Assembly (NCBI GenBank): GCA_029204225.1
Contig: CM055095.1
Location: forward strand, 56,986,844 to 57,043,897
Origin: Diphasiastrum complanatum
Taxonomy: Eukaryota > Streptophyta > Lycopodiopsida > Lycopodiales > Lycopodiaceae
DNA: 57,054 nt
Reading direction: 5' to 3'
Position numbers and translations under genes: made by a program. Below the pieces are notes generated by a model, which was given only the letters and a program-made list of their open reading frames with translations, was not told where the DNA came from and made no database searches. Below, in pieces: positions 1-13,861 of the stretch. The number at the start of each line of letters is the position of its first letter. The first letter of the stretch is position 1.

Positions 1-839
1 ATCAATAGTACCTGACTACCCTCTAGAGGATTGTAGGAGTGTTTCAGCTGGCAGTGTTCAGCGAACGCATCTGAACTCCATCCGAATCTCGAAGGAGAGT
101 CGCAAATGTTTCCTGAATTTTTCTTCTCACGATTCTCATCATTCGTATCGGAGCACGCCGCTCGACTCCCAACAGTCTATTGGAGCGCTGACTTGATTTC
201 TCATCAAAAAAGTGGCTGATGAATGTTTATTCTTGATTCTTTGTGCCAAACCCAATCAAATAGCCATAACAATGAAACTAAAGCTATAATCCAAGAGAAT
301 AAGAATGCATTTATGTTGATATAACCACATAAAATACAAAGTATAAATAGAGCTCCATGGAATCATCATATAATTGAAGGGATGGAAGTAAGTTAAATAC
401 AAAATTGGAAGGGAACTCACGTGGATTGGGCACATGAGACCTAGCAAGCTCTATTCCCAAGGCTCACATCACAAAAAGCTCTCTTATTTGCAGATGAGCC
501 AAAAGATTCTCAAATTGATGTCTCTTGCCTACTTATAGACAATCCACTAACTTAACTAGACATAACTATCTTGAAAGATAGTTAGCCCTTGTTAAGTCTT
601 TTAAATTTTACTTTGGGCTTTCCTTATTTAAGTACTTTGAAGGGCCTAAAGAGGAAATCGTTTTGTTCTTAAGGCTAATAGCTCCTTTTGGGCCTACAAA
701 GCATATTCTAATGCGTTGAGAAGCACTTATGTACTCAAAGTACATGACATTCTTGCACTAAAAACATGGCATATCTTTATTGGTTAATGATCATGAGATG
801 TTTTGTCGTATGCTGTTGCGGCTAATCTAGAGGTACATC
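1..839. other. No gene recognised; possible LTR-derived start
   Basis: Bases 1-180 include 'GAGGATTGTAG' and 'CATCCGAATC', vaguely like the Copia leader near 52590-52660. The rest is AT-rich and without a supported ORF. Confidence 0.35.
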
Positions 840-2000
840 GGTTGGATGTGCAGACAATATCTGAATGGAGTTATTGAAGAAGACATTTACATGATACAAC
901 CCAAAGGCTACATGCTCAACGGTAAGGAAAATCATGTATGCAAACTCCAAAAGGCACTTCATGGCTTAAAGCAATCCGCAAGGGCTTGGTTTCAAAGGAT
1001 AAACACCTTCCTTATCGGATAGGGTTTTAACCCGAGCACCGTTCATTTGAATGTACACTACAAGCCAATGCAGCATTCCTTTATCATCATCACTTTCTAT
1101 GTTGACGACACATTGCTTTTCAACGATAGTGTCTAATAAAGCATGTTAAGAAGATGTTGTCCCTAGAATTCAACATGACAGGTCTGGGCGAAGCTCACTA
1201 CTGTCTCAGAATTTAGATCTATAGAGATAGAAAACAAAGGGTGATTTATATCACCCAACAGAGGTACATTCTTAATGCACTCACCAGATATAATTCGATG
1301 AATTGCACATTGGCTCACTCACCGATGGATCCAGGCCTAAAATTATCAAGGGACCAATGTCCCTAGACAAAGGAAGAGAAGGAGCAAATGAGAGATTACC
1401 CATACCAATCTATCTTAGGTACTTTCATGTATGCAGTGGTCTGCACTAGACCTAGCATTGCTTTTGCAATAAGCTTCCTAAGCCGATACATGGCTATCTA
1501 GGCATTATCCCATTGGAAGTCTCTAATCATAGTCATGAAATATATTTGAGCTATGAAGGACCAATGCATCTACTACGGAGGAGTCGACAATGACAACAAC
1601 AGGCTCTAAATACTCAATGGATATACATATGCGAGTTGGGCGGGAGATGTAGATACTCGTAAATCCACATCTGAATTTACAAGGCTTCCTCAACAATGGT
1701 CCTATTGCTTGGAACACTCGCAATCAGACCTCTATCGCTCTCTCATCCATAGAGTCAGAGTATATCGTTGTCTCTCAAGCTACCAAAGAAGCAGTGTGGT
1801 TGAGAAATTTATTATCAGACATTCGTCTAGTACACGACAATCGTCTTATGTGATAATCAAGTGCCATTGACTTATCGACCAATCCTAGATTTCATTCTAG
1901 GAGTAAGCACATTGAAATTAAATATAATCATTATGTCAAGCGCAAGATTCTCGACAAAGAGGTCACTTCGGAGTACTGTCCAACGCAATTCATGACTATT
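840..2000 (+). pseudogene. Copia reverse transcriptase / RNase H relic
   Basis: Broken frames encode typical Ty1/Copia polymerase blocks in order: IYMIQPKGYM, then KLQKALHGLKQSARAW, then TFYVDDTLLF with the catalytic YVDD near 1098-1125. Further on come a PNLA-like 'TRPSIAFAI' block and RNase H-like 'YASWAGDVDTRKSTS'. Several stops and frameshifts occur, including one right after NTFLIG. Upstream gag, protease and integrase are missing from the window. The following AT-rich block could be its 3' LTR. Confidence 0.85.
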
Positions 2001-3114
2001 TCACTCTCTCTCCCTAAATCCAATCTTTTATCCAGATCCATTCAATTGTCAAACAATTGGTAAATCATCGAATTGTCAGACGCTCACAAACAATTGGCAA
2101 ATCGTCGAATAGTCGAATGTAGTTTTGCAGCCTCTTACGGTTATCGAGGAATTACTCTTCTTATGACTATCGGTTGTCACGGGCCACTTACGACTTCTCA
2201 CAAAGTCTCCCTACGAAGTCTTACGGGTACTTACCACTATCAGCTAGATATGACTACAACATTTGTGGCCTAGTACAAATCCAACCACTTGGTGTTCGGA
2301 CATGTACTTCAACATGAAGACCTAGTACAACCACTTCTCGACCTGACAAGGCACTTCAAGCAAGTGCATTAAACTCTATCATGGTCAATCGTGCGCCGTC
2401 AGACAGTGACTGATTCAATTCCTCTAGTTCCCAGTGCAAACCTTGCATATATATATATCTCATAAGCAGCAATCTTTTTGGTAATCGCCAATCTTCATTA
2501 TTCATCAATAAGAGATTAATCCAAAGCGGTCTCCTTCCACCTTAGATTGTTCAAGACAGAGAGTCAATAAAAGAGACAAGTTCGAGCACGCGATTACTAC
2601 CGCAATTGCATTGTGCTCGTTATTTAGCTGATTATGTACATGCTACATTCTGAACTCAATCTAATTGTCTCATTGTGTTCAGTTATCATGTCAGTTATGC
2701 TTCTCTGATTTACTGCTTTAAGCACCTTCATTTCTTAGCTCTCATATTGTCTTGTCTGAACATCTCAATGTTTTCGCAACACACGTTTTTACAACCAACG
2801 TTAATGAGTTTGTGTTTGTCTACGTAATCAATTGAATCAATTTTGACAATTTCAAGAGCGAGGATCAAGTAAAATCAGTTGCCACCTTTGTCACGATGCA
2901 ATTGATTTAAATTTGATAGGCATAGTTTACACACTGAGGGGAAGGAGTCATTCATCATAGCCTGACAGTTTGAACATAATTTATTTTCCATTTAGCCTTC
3001 TATCATTCCCTTTAGACTCTACATTTATTTCCCCAATACCCAATAGTACTCGTATCATTTTAGCTTGCCTATCCTACTATTCCAAAGTTCTAATCTACTA
3101 CTTTATAAATAACA
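2001..3114. other. AT-rich, possible Copia 3' LTR
   Basis: Holds a TATA-like run (2446-2458) and follows directly on Copia RNase H, so a decayed LTR is likely. I could not define its ends. No gene is seen. Confidence 0.35.
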
Positions 3115-3345
3115 ATTGGAAATTTGCAAATAAAACTAGTGACACTCTTGAGACAAGTCTATGATTGCATCTAGGAGAATGAGATTGTTGCTTTCTCTTG
3201 TATGTCCTCATTTGTGTTCTTATCCATGAAACTTTCAAAGGATTGCAAATAAAACTAGCAGCACTTTTGAGACAAGTCTGTGATTGCATCTAGAAGAATG
3301 ACATTGTTGCTTCCCTACTTTTGTTCTCTTGTATGTTCTCATTTT
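3115..3345 (+). repeat. Imperfect tandem duplication, period about 126 bp
   Basis: The block 'GCAAATAAAACTAG..ACACT/GCACT..TTGAGACAAGTCT.TGATTGCATCTAG.AGAATGA.ATTGTTGCTT' occurs twice, near 3126 and 3246. The second copy has an extra CCCTACTTTTGTT. Confidence 0.8.
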
Positions 3346-3539
3346 TGTTCTAGAATGGAGTTGAACTCCCAACCTCTCTATTTAGTGGAAAATATTACTG
3401 GAGGACCATCTCTTTCCTATTGTGTACTATCAAAATGAACATGTACACATAAACTTGCTATATAGGTCGATCTTGAAAGTAGGTACACTCTTTGATTGAA
3501 CGATTAGATATATTGTCATAGTAGATGCACTATTTGGTT

Positions 3540-4450
3540 CAACATTCCCAAGCATCAAGTCCTTTTTGTCCACAAGTATGACAAATCAACTAAATGCCTT
3601 AGGATAATGGAACTAGAAGGATGAGCTTTTACCTTTCTTTAGTAGAGTTGTTTTTTTAGATGAGGTATCTTCATTAGATAAACATGTCAAGGAAGAAGTC
3701 ATTGCAATGGTGACTTCAAAACCTTGTCCTTTTGAGAGAATAAGACTTTCTACGTGTTCAATACTGTTAAGATGAGATGTCTTCTCCATATAGAGATATC
3801 AGGAAAGAGAGTGTCATAGTGGTGTCTTTGAAAGTGCTCTTAGAATGTCTCCTAGATCATTGAAAACAACACTTTTGGCTCTCCTCTTTGAATTGAAAAA
3901 TTGTGGAAGAAATGATTTCAAAGAATTGGTCATATATTTGAGCCATGCATTACCGAAGCTCGCTCCTACAACCATTCTAGAAGTGCTTGAAAATCTTAAA
4001 AGATAGTGGCCAAGTCATTTGCTTAGTACACTAAACCTTTGCACATGAAAAAAGAGCATATTTGTTGTATATTTCGTTGATAGATAAAAACTTGTCAATA
4101 CTTTCCTCGTCCTTGTGCTTGCTTCCATAACATCCAAGAAATGTGGCCTTTAGTTTAAACCAACAACAAGGGTCCCTAAGCTAGTAGTTTGCCTTGCATG
4201 TTACCTCAACTGGATATAATTGCATGTTGGGATCTTTGTCCTCCTTTCCTTTAAGCACCTACAAGTTGATGCCTCAAGGCTGGATTTCAATGTACAAGGA
4301 AGAAGATGACTATCAAAAGTCTTTAATTTTGTTTGATTCATAGGTTTACCTATTGGGACGGAGGTAGTGACTATTCAAGTTGATGTCTCATAGATAGAAA
4401 CTGATATTGATTGTGACTCGAGATTCATTACAGTCCGCCACATTAATTCA
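3540..4450 (-). pseudogene. Possible LTR-retrotransposon gag fragment
   Basis: At 3583-3542 the minus strand reads CHTCGQKGLDAWEC, a CCHC zinc knuckle with Leu in place of His. Upstream frames are broken, with scattered open stretches. I infer a decayed gag, family unknown; the rest of this stretch I cannot assign. Confidence 0.35.
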
Positions 4451-4896
4451 AAAGAAAAGACTTTCACCTAGAAAACCAAAACAGATCTTGACAATGGAAC
4501 CAAAAAGATGTTAGGGAAAAAAATTATTCCCCAAACTGTATTGTGAAATTGTTGGTCAACCATCTCCACCATACTTCACCAATTACCAAGAACTAAGGGA
4601 AAATTCACATACATGTAATTTTGGCAATTCGAAACTATGACGCAGTTTGCATACCATTGCTTAATTCTGCACTGGCACATCTCATACAATATGCATAATG
4701 TATGATGGTCTTTCTTTTTCCGAAAATTTGTGACTGTCCACCCTATCTGCACTAGAATGAATTAAAAAGGACATCCTTTAGCAGAAAAATCTAAGATGTG
4801 CCCATATTAGTATACCATCTTTCTGCAATCACAGGGCACATCAAAAGATGATTAGCTGGACGTTGATGCTCTTAATCGGGTACATGTTATTCATTA

Positions 4897-5121
4897 CTAT
4901 CTGACATCCTCACTACTCCTTTGAAGAACACGTAGTGGAATACCACTAAGGTTGAAATCTTCTTTAAGAGAAGAAGCAATGAACCGAAGCTCTGACTCGT
5001 CAATCCTGCCAGAACCAGTGACAAAAACGACAAACGTTGGAGGACGAGCTTTAACCTGTGTAATGTATCTAATTCTTGCTCCATGACCACGTTCAACTCC
5101 TGAAGGTCGCCTGTTCATGAC
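4897..5121 (-). CDS. DER: DER exon 9, C-terminal KH-like domain and stop
   Basis: Starts after TCTTGGCAG|GTC and encodes VMNRRPS... YITQVKARPPTFVVFV ... SLKEDFNLSGIPLRVLQR, ending EDVR and a TAG at 4899-4897. The KARPPTF segment and the terminal beta-strand G(I/T)P(L/I)R(V/I) are the usual end of Der proteins. I saw no clear AATAAA signal in the few hundred bases downstream. Confidence 0.93.
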   Translation of the reverse strand, partial: VMNRRPSGVERGHGARIRYITQVKARPPTFVVFVTGSGRIDESELRFIASSLKEDFNLSGIPLRVLQRSSEDVR

Positions 5122-7486
5122 CTGCCAAGATCCCAGAAGACCACATGTCTACATCATATAAGCTATTTGTGTGTAAGTCAATCAGTTGTATATCATAACT
5201 CTTGGGTATGCATTCCCAATCTAAGTGTAACTTGGATTTTTTGTCAATGCAAAACAAAACAAAACAAAATGGGATTCCCTGCGCATCTGTGAAGATCAGC
5301 AACCAGTTTAGAATGATCTTTAATGAGCAGAGTATGTGTTGTTCTGGCAGAACATGAACATCTACACTTCTTATGTCTGAAATCATTCTATTTTCAAATT
5401 TATTCATTCATGCTAATATACATTCCAAAAACAAAATTCTACCTTCGCAAGCCAACGGTTGAGTTGTGCTGTTGGCAACCGAGTGCACCACTTCTCATAA
5501 CTTTCAAAAACTCGATTCATGATTGCTGATCGGCCTCTTCCTTTCAAAGCAGACACAAAAACTAAAGGAACACCGTCCACCTGTCATGAATTGATCAGGC
5601 AAACAAAAAGTTCAGACTCAATTCATGATCATGAATCGTATAGGCATTAATCCTACCCTTCTGCAATGAGGCTACTTTTCACAAAAAATATGATCTCATT
5701 TTAACACCTTACATGGACAGAAGCCTGACAACATCCGATTGCAAGAAGGACAAATGAATATTTTTTTCATTTTGAAAAAAGGAAAACACTCCTCATTTGC
5801 AGAAAACAGAATTTCAGGAAATTGCATATTCACCAGTGATGCTAGTTCTAAGCATCAGCTAACATCATCAAGAGATATGTTGCACAAAACGTTGTTTGAA
5901 CTAATTTTTTCTTAAGAAAGTATACTACAGCTCTTCTAGAAAAATCAGCTATGAATGTCAAGAAGTACTTGTCTCCCCCCTAAAGAAGGATTATCCATGG
6001 GTCCACGTAAATCACTATGTACAATTTCTAATAAATCTTTTGAAATATGAACATGATATGATCTAAATGGTGTTCTAGCATGTTTTTCTAAAATACAATT
6101 TTCACATTCATGATGACTCTTGCTGCTAGAATAGTCTAGATCATGAACTAATTTTTGATTAGACATGTGCATGATGCTTGAATATTGCGGTGCCCATTCT
6201 ATAATGCAAATGTAGAGTTTACTTTTAGACGTTGCAGCACGTAATGCTTGAGAAGAAAAAGCAAAAGAATAACTAAGTTTGTAAAAATATCATAGGATTG
6301 GTATTATTGGAACCATTCTTTATGGTTGGTCATGTGCTGAGTTGCACTTGAATCAAGATATCAAAATTGATAATCTTGAATGTCTTCATGCTTTGTCATG
6401 AAGGCTGAATGATCCTCCTCATTGTCTGTTTCTTTTATGGCTTCTATAGTATTAACTTGTTGCTGATCAGCTTGCTTTTTCTTGTTATTGTTGAATTTCA
6501 AGATTCTACAATCTTGAATGTCATGGTTTGTTCTTCTATAATACTTGCATAAAATCTTTTTCTTTATTTGAATTCAGAGTTCTGTCAGTTCTGATTTTTA
6601 TTCTCATGCTTTGCTAGTTTTTTCGTTTTTCCTTTGAAGCCTATCTTGATGAATAGTGCTAGATTTTTTTTATTTGTCAGAGACTGCTGAATTGTGATTC
6701 CTCCTTGTCTGTTGAATGTTCATGGAGTAGCATGATTATTACCTTGGAAAGAGTAATCTCTGCTTGTGTTGTTATAATCATTATCCAATTCTCGTAGTCT
6801 AGAGGTAGACTAGAGAGTAGAGTCATGACTACTACATCACTGTCTTGAACTAGCCCGAATTGCCCATGTGCACTACCTTCTTATATAGAGATGCCAAGGG
6901 CAAGTCAGAGTATTGGCCTTGGCAATGGTAGCTTGATCCACAAACTCTTAAGTACTTCTGAGAGATGTAGAAGAATGCCCTCGTGGGAAATAACCTGTAT
7001 ATACAGAAAACTATATTGAAAAAGCAGGGTCTCTATACATATTAATCATTCTTAAGTGTGACCACAAATCAGGCTCATATACACAGATTTTGACGGCAAA
7101 AGTAAGATCCAAAAATCTCCTGCATCCAAGCATATGGATAACACCTACAAACTTTTGCATACATCCAGAAACATGTGAATTCCTTGAATCCAGGTCTTTT
7201 CAGAAGGCAACTGAAGAATCTAGTGCAACAGTTCATGAAGACACAAGAAAATGTAAACCTGGGGAAGTATTTTTTGTATTTCCTCCGATACAGCTCTAAT
7301 TACTTGCTCACGTACGGCAGCACTGTCTTTCCCAGAGAGGAGGTCCATCTTATTTACAACCACCACCAGACCCCGGCCTTCCTGTGTCACCCAACGGGCC
7401 AGTGCTGCTTCTGAGTGACGCATGCTTGACTTTGCCTTTGATATCTGTCATACACCAAAGGACTAAGTCAAATCATGCAGTTGAAC

Positions 7487-7574
<88 letters not shown>

Positions 7575-10500
7575 TGGTGTTCTTTTTACGTGACTTATTT
7601 TTAGTATGAGATATGCTGCCACCTGGAAAGGTAAGGCCTCCCTAGTCAATATGGAGAGATTGTGTTCCCGAAGATATATCAAAGATGCTGACAGTAAATG
7701 TCCATTGATTAAAACATTGGTCACACCCATGGTGAGTTATGCGTACCCATGTCCATTGATTAAAACACTGGTCAACACCCATGGTGAGTTATGCGTACCC
7801 TACCATTTCTTAAAACCTATTTGCATCGCAATTTCCACCAAAAAGTCACTCAATGATACACAAACAAATATATTTAAGATTATAACCGACCAAACGGGTC
7901 TTTATATCTAGGTAGCTCTCAAAATTCTCACACAAAATGGCTTCAAACTCATTAATACCCTAATCTCTATTGCAACTTTCAAGTGACCACACCTTGTTAA
8001 CGTAGCATTCTTTCAGCTTTCCATAATCATGCATCAAGGTAGAATAAAAGTGAGACCATGAAGCTACAAAAATAGCTGACAAGTTAGATGATATCACGTA
8101 GAAAAGGTGAACTCAAGGTAGAATATCAAAGATAGAGAAATGGCAATAACCTCTTCTGCATCAAGAACAAGGGCTACAATGTGAGCCCTCATAAGATTTC
8201 TACGAGCATGCATTGCACCAAGAGCAACAAGTCCTTCCACCTTTGATCGTTGCATCCAACCTGCCGTATCAACCTGTCAACATGACACCAAAGTCAAATC
8301 ATGTGTAGAAAATAAACAGTGAACACATGCCTATTCTATGGGCTTAAGCTTGTCCTTTCATTTAATAATAGGTTTCTACAGAAGGACCCCCTCGCGTGGT
8401 CTAAGCGTTTAAGTATGGACAAGCTGAGGGATCAACGAAGGCTCATGTTGTCATCGGGCCAAGTTTATATAAAGAATTCCATACAACAAGGCTACTAGTT
8501 GATATTAAGTTTCTACTAGGTATAAGACATTTCATAAACCTAAGCTTTTATGAAAGATTGGACACTATACTTTCTAGCCAGGCTGTAACTTGTTAATATT
8601 TGGAAAAATTTCTGATAATTTAAGACTCTATTTGTGAGAGTGAAAGATGCCCCCGTGTTGTCATGAGTACACTCAAACAAGAGGTTCTTTTACACCATGT
8701 TATTTGTAGCCAAGTGCTAGAGATTGATACTATTGAATAATAAATAACAAAGAAAGTTGTGAGCTTTAGAGAATATGCTAAGCAGGCATTGCTATTGACT
8801 AACCATTTTAATGGGGTATGCAGAAAGTCAATAGATGGTCAATGATATTTGTGCAATAAATAGAGAAAGAAACTTTTCCATCATTTTGAAGTATTGAAAC
8901 CGGAAGTTACCCCCACGTCAATGTAATAGCCCTGCTCCATGATGATTAATGTGTGAAGCTTGAAAGCATAAAGCTTCTAAAGACATTTCATATTCAACTT
9001 TTTCTTGTGGACAGTTGGATTCCATAACACTTGACCTGGAGAGTTGAAAGTGATTCATGATCTGAACCCGTGTATGAGTTTTTGAGATCTACTGTAGAAT
9101 AATGATTCACTTATAGAGTGACTTAGATAAGATCAATCTTACACACCTATGCTTGACTAACTCACGGTCAGAAGTTCCAATTAGGGCCCAAAGATCATCT
9201 TGGTGAATACAAAATTTGTAAGAAATGATGTAACTAGAGATTGACCTTCCAATACAAGAAATTGGTGTGTCCAACATTAAGATTATGTGGCACCATACAT
9301 ATTGTTGGGCACCCAAAGAAGATATGACTTTAAAATGGCCATAAATGAGGTCATAAATGGAGACAAACTTCTCCAATAGGACTCAACTAGCTACAGCCTA
9401 ACCCATTGAGAGAGATTTAATTGTTAAATCTCAAACTTGGAGATTATGAAGTTGAATCTCTAGAGATTGGATGGTGAGCCTAGCATCTTAGAGATACATA
9501 CCCTCTCAGGGTGGAAGATTGTTATAAACTCAATCATAGATATTGGTATCAAATGAAGCATAAGCATTCTCCAACTAAGAAAATAGCATGAATCTCAATG
9601 GCTACCGATAGCTCAAGCAGATCTCCAGCTAAGATCTCCAATAACTCCTCTACAAGAAGCTCAAGACTCCAAATCATCAAAATTGAAAAATGAATAGCCT
9701 TGGTGGCTATTAATAATGAGCAAAATCTTCCTCCCTTCAATTTAGTTGGAGGGAAATGTGAAATTCAAAAATTAGGGCCCAACTTAGGAACCATGTATAA
9801 TGGGGTTCCTTCCCGGGATTGTCAAATGTAATAAAAAATGCATATCCACTACTAATGGTCAAAAATAGAGACATGTGGACTAAGTGTGTCCATAACACTC
9901 CCCCCTTTCAAAACATTGCCCTCAATGTGGGTTGTGCTTTTACTTACTAAAGCTACTTTTGTACCGTTGTTTATCGTTTTCTTTCCTTGGTTATAATTTC
10001 GTGCTCGTGCTGTCAATCCAAGAGCCAAATCCCCTATAGCCGCAAAGGCCTGCTTTTAGTATCATAAAGCTTATGCAATATTTGAGCATGGAGAATCACG
10101 TTTTTGGTGCTAATAAGACCATATCAATAAGTAATCAAAATCGGATGTCAACGAGCGACTGAGATATCATCATCAACAACACTTGGAGTATCAATAGCAA
10201 GAGCATCAAAATCATCAATAGCAAGTACATCAACAAGATCAAGAGGTACATCAACAACAGAAAGATCGGAAAGTAGCAACAAGATCAAGAGGTCCATCAA
10301 CAACAGAAAGATTGGAAATAACTACATCGACAATAGGAGGATCTTGTACAAGAGCGTGAAAAGTGCAAAAACATCAAAAGACTCCAAGTAGCTTCATCAA
10401 TAGGTCGACCATCCCACTGGAATAGGAATTGGACAAGGCAATGACAACGACAGAGAACAACCCAAACTTGCAATATAGCATTAGGCAAAAAGGAAATAGA

Positions 10501-13500
10501 TCATAATCTGAAGGATCGCAAGGTTCTCCAAAAAAGAGAAGAGCAAAGTAGACTGACGAGAAAGATATCACAAGCACGAGTAGTGTGAGGAGTATGTAAA
10601 TGATATGTGACAGGACGAAGCTTTTCTAAAATCTGAAAAGGGCCATAGTAATGTCCAAATAACTTCTAAATAAGAGAGCAACCCTAAACAAACTTATGGC
10701 AGGCAAAAGAAAGACATAGATAAATGGAGTGACCCTCAAAACTCTAGAAACGACCTATGATGATCAGCGAAAAAACTTGTACTCATGATGAACTTGGGCC
10801 AAATGATGTTGTGCCCAATAAAACTGCTGAACATCTTGTGGCTAGCAAGAAACAAGACACACCTGTGCTAATACTCAAAAAGCATCCTCCAACTAAGAAA
10901 TCAGTTGAATAAATGATTGCCGATAGCTCGAGAAGATTTTCAGCTAAGTCCTCCAAAAATGTGTAACTCCTCTACAAGAAGTTCAAGACTAAATCATCAA
11001 AACCACAAAAAATATTTATCCTAAGCAAAAGCTACCTCCCTTAAATATAGTAGGAAGGAAATATGAAATTCAAAAATTAGGGCCCAAATTAGGAACCATG
11101 TAAAATGGCATTCCGGGACTTTGTCAATGTAATAAAAAATAATTGTCCACTAATAATGGTCAGAAATAGAGAAGTGTGGACTATGTGTGTCCATAACATA
11201 GATGGACTTACCACATGTGCAGAAGATGCTTTTAAAAGACATGTATATGGAGAGTTTCAACAAAGAACCTATTTGTACAAATATGTCATGGAAGTTCCAA
11301 CTCCATCTATTTCATGATCATGTGCTCTGGCTAAGATAGATTGGTCTCTATTGTAGCAAGTACAAAGTAAAATTGTTGTTGGTGGTATGGGACACTAGTA
11401 GCTTCTAACTCTCAATTGTAGCACCGCCAACATAAAATAATAATAATTCTATGGAACGGATCCAATCTACAATTGTGTGTGTAACATGAATCTAGATCCA
11501 AAATCTTAAGAAAAGAAGATCAAAACAATACAATATTGAGTATTGTTCACAAAGGTTCATCTCCTAGACCTTTACAATTCAAGGGGGTGAGAATGTTATG
11601 CCCCCAATGGACATAATTAGACTAGCCTTGGGTTATGGGTCAAAGTGCATGCTAGCACGGATGAGACAGTTCGAGTGCCATTGTGTGTAAGTGCCCTTAA
11701 AGTCAATCAATGGCTCCAGGCAATATCAGCATGCCAAGCCTTCAGACAGGATCCATTCTTGCAGAAGCACTTTCAAAAGAATTGCGAGAGTTGATGCAAG
11801 TTATGAGCTGCATGGAGTTGTGCTTAGAGATGGCTAAGGGCTCGGGTGTCTTTCTTGCTTGATTGCAAGTTGTCCTAAGCTCAGAGGAAGCTCTTGCTTG
11901 GGTGGGGAGCTTATGGTTGGGTGTAAGTCTACTAGCAACCTCTATGGTGTTTTGGACCACCCATGTTGGTTTGCGGTGATGGCACACATGAAGGTGCTTG
12001 GCAAGGAGGGGACATAAAAAACATATCGAACCTTGACTACAATATATGATAAGAATCAATTTGTTACATGTGGGTGGTCAATGCGTAACTTTATGTGGTT
12101 GTTGATGCTGGGTCAACAGTTTTATATCACACATTCTCTTTTGACAATTTTACGTTTCCAACATAATTTTTAAACAGTAATCCCAGTTTACCTCAACATC
12201 TTAAAGGCTGGAGCTATAATATTCAGTAAATTTTTAACTATGAATCACATCAGAAGAGTTATACACTGGTCGTTTGATAGGCTAATTGCCTAACTCAAGC
12301 TAAACATGAAAGCTCAGAGTGGTCAATCACACTTAGAACGAAGGGTGATTTTAAAATTTGCTTTACAGATGGTCGAAGCCCCAACAAAACAAAAAAATGG
12401 TTTAATCCCCTCTTCATAAGTTTACCAGATACACTTGTTTTCCTTTATAGTCAAAACCAACTCGAACAGCATCTCGGGTTAAGCCCGGCTCTGGACCGGT
12501 TAAGACTCTCTCTTCTCGAAGTAACGCATTCAACAGAGTTGATTTTCCCACATTTGGCCGGCCCGCAATTGCTAGCTGCAATGGGATTGTCATAGAATCC
12601 ATTACAGAAGATTCGCTATCTGCATCCTGAAACTGTAATTCTGACCATCCATAAAATCATAAGCCAAAGTCACGTTGCTATCAAACTTGAGCAAAAGTAG
12701 AATGTCAGAATGCTTCAAATTTTGCAAGTAAACTGAAATGCTTCCCAATAACAGCTAACATAAGGCTCAAAGTATTCAGTTGTTTGTATGCACTGGTGGA
12801 ACTCATGTTTAGAGAATGACAGTACTATCCAAACAACAAATCAAGGGAACAGGTGAATCAAGTACGTTATGGTCTAAACAAAGGTATGAAATGAGCAATT
12901 CAAGATAAAGATACCTGAAGTGCTCAAGCACAGTGTTTGCAATGATTGCTAGGCAACTGTCTAGCAAATCTTGTGAAGAAACACTGATAATTTGACCTCT
13001 AAGAGGTAAACATTGTTGTTTGCATATGCAGAAACAATCCAACTCATATACGCTAAAGAAACTGAATGCCCTGCATTGTAAATGCACCTACATAAAGATA
13101 GCTAAAGTAACACACATAGATAAACTGAATTGGAAAAGTTTAGCCAAAAGTTTGTGCTGGACATGAGTTTTATTTGAGGCATTCCAAATAGCATCAAATA
13201 GCATTCAGATGCCCTTTACAGCAGGTACAAGCAAGCAAATATTTTCAGATAAGGCATCTGGATCTTAAGAGAGTTTCTGTTGAGGTTAGCCGAATAGCGA
13301 AATGCTTCTTGGCAAGCCCGGACAGTTTTCAGTTTTGGAATATGTCTACAAACGTCAACCCACAATTAACAGTTCACTTAAGAGACAGATATCTTTGTCA
13401 GTAGTGTTGAGGATATTTATATCTGCATTGTCACATTCATCTCACAAGTTCGATCTCCAGCCATCTCTCTTTCTTCTTCTACCTCACCTACACTTGAGAA

Positions 13501-13787
13501 GATGACCCTTTATTCAATGTCTTCATGTGTCATTCAATGACCTATCGCATCATTACCTTGGCTTTAGCTTTGATTCTTTGTTACTATTCCCATTTTTACT
13601 TCTTCATTACCCATGTCTACCATTTTTTATCATTCATTCCATTGTTGCAGATATGATCTTCGCATTCATATTGACAAAATCATGATTTTAACTATGAGAT
13701 CTCACTGGGGTAGGTATCAGCAATAAATTATCTATTCCAATTTCGTAATTAGCAATGTTAATAATTGATTCCACTGGAGTCGGGAGG

Positions 13788-13861
<74 letters not shown>

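Noticed and set aside
4887-5096. Second overlapping ORF (MNVVMEQELD) at the DER 3' end
   Set aside because: Out-of-frame shadow of exon 9, which carries the conserved KH-like sequence in the other frame.
7220-7423. Separate small ORF starting MRHSEAAL
   Set aside because: It is DER exon 7 plus intron read-through. The exon begins upstream of this Met.
12414-12602. Stand-alone 62-aa GTPase-like ORF starting MDSMTIPLQ
   Set aside because: It is exon 5 of DER read through its donor. The last residues are intron, and the Met is internal.
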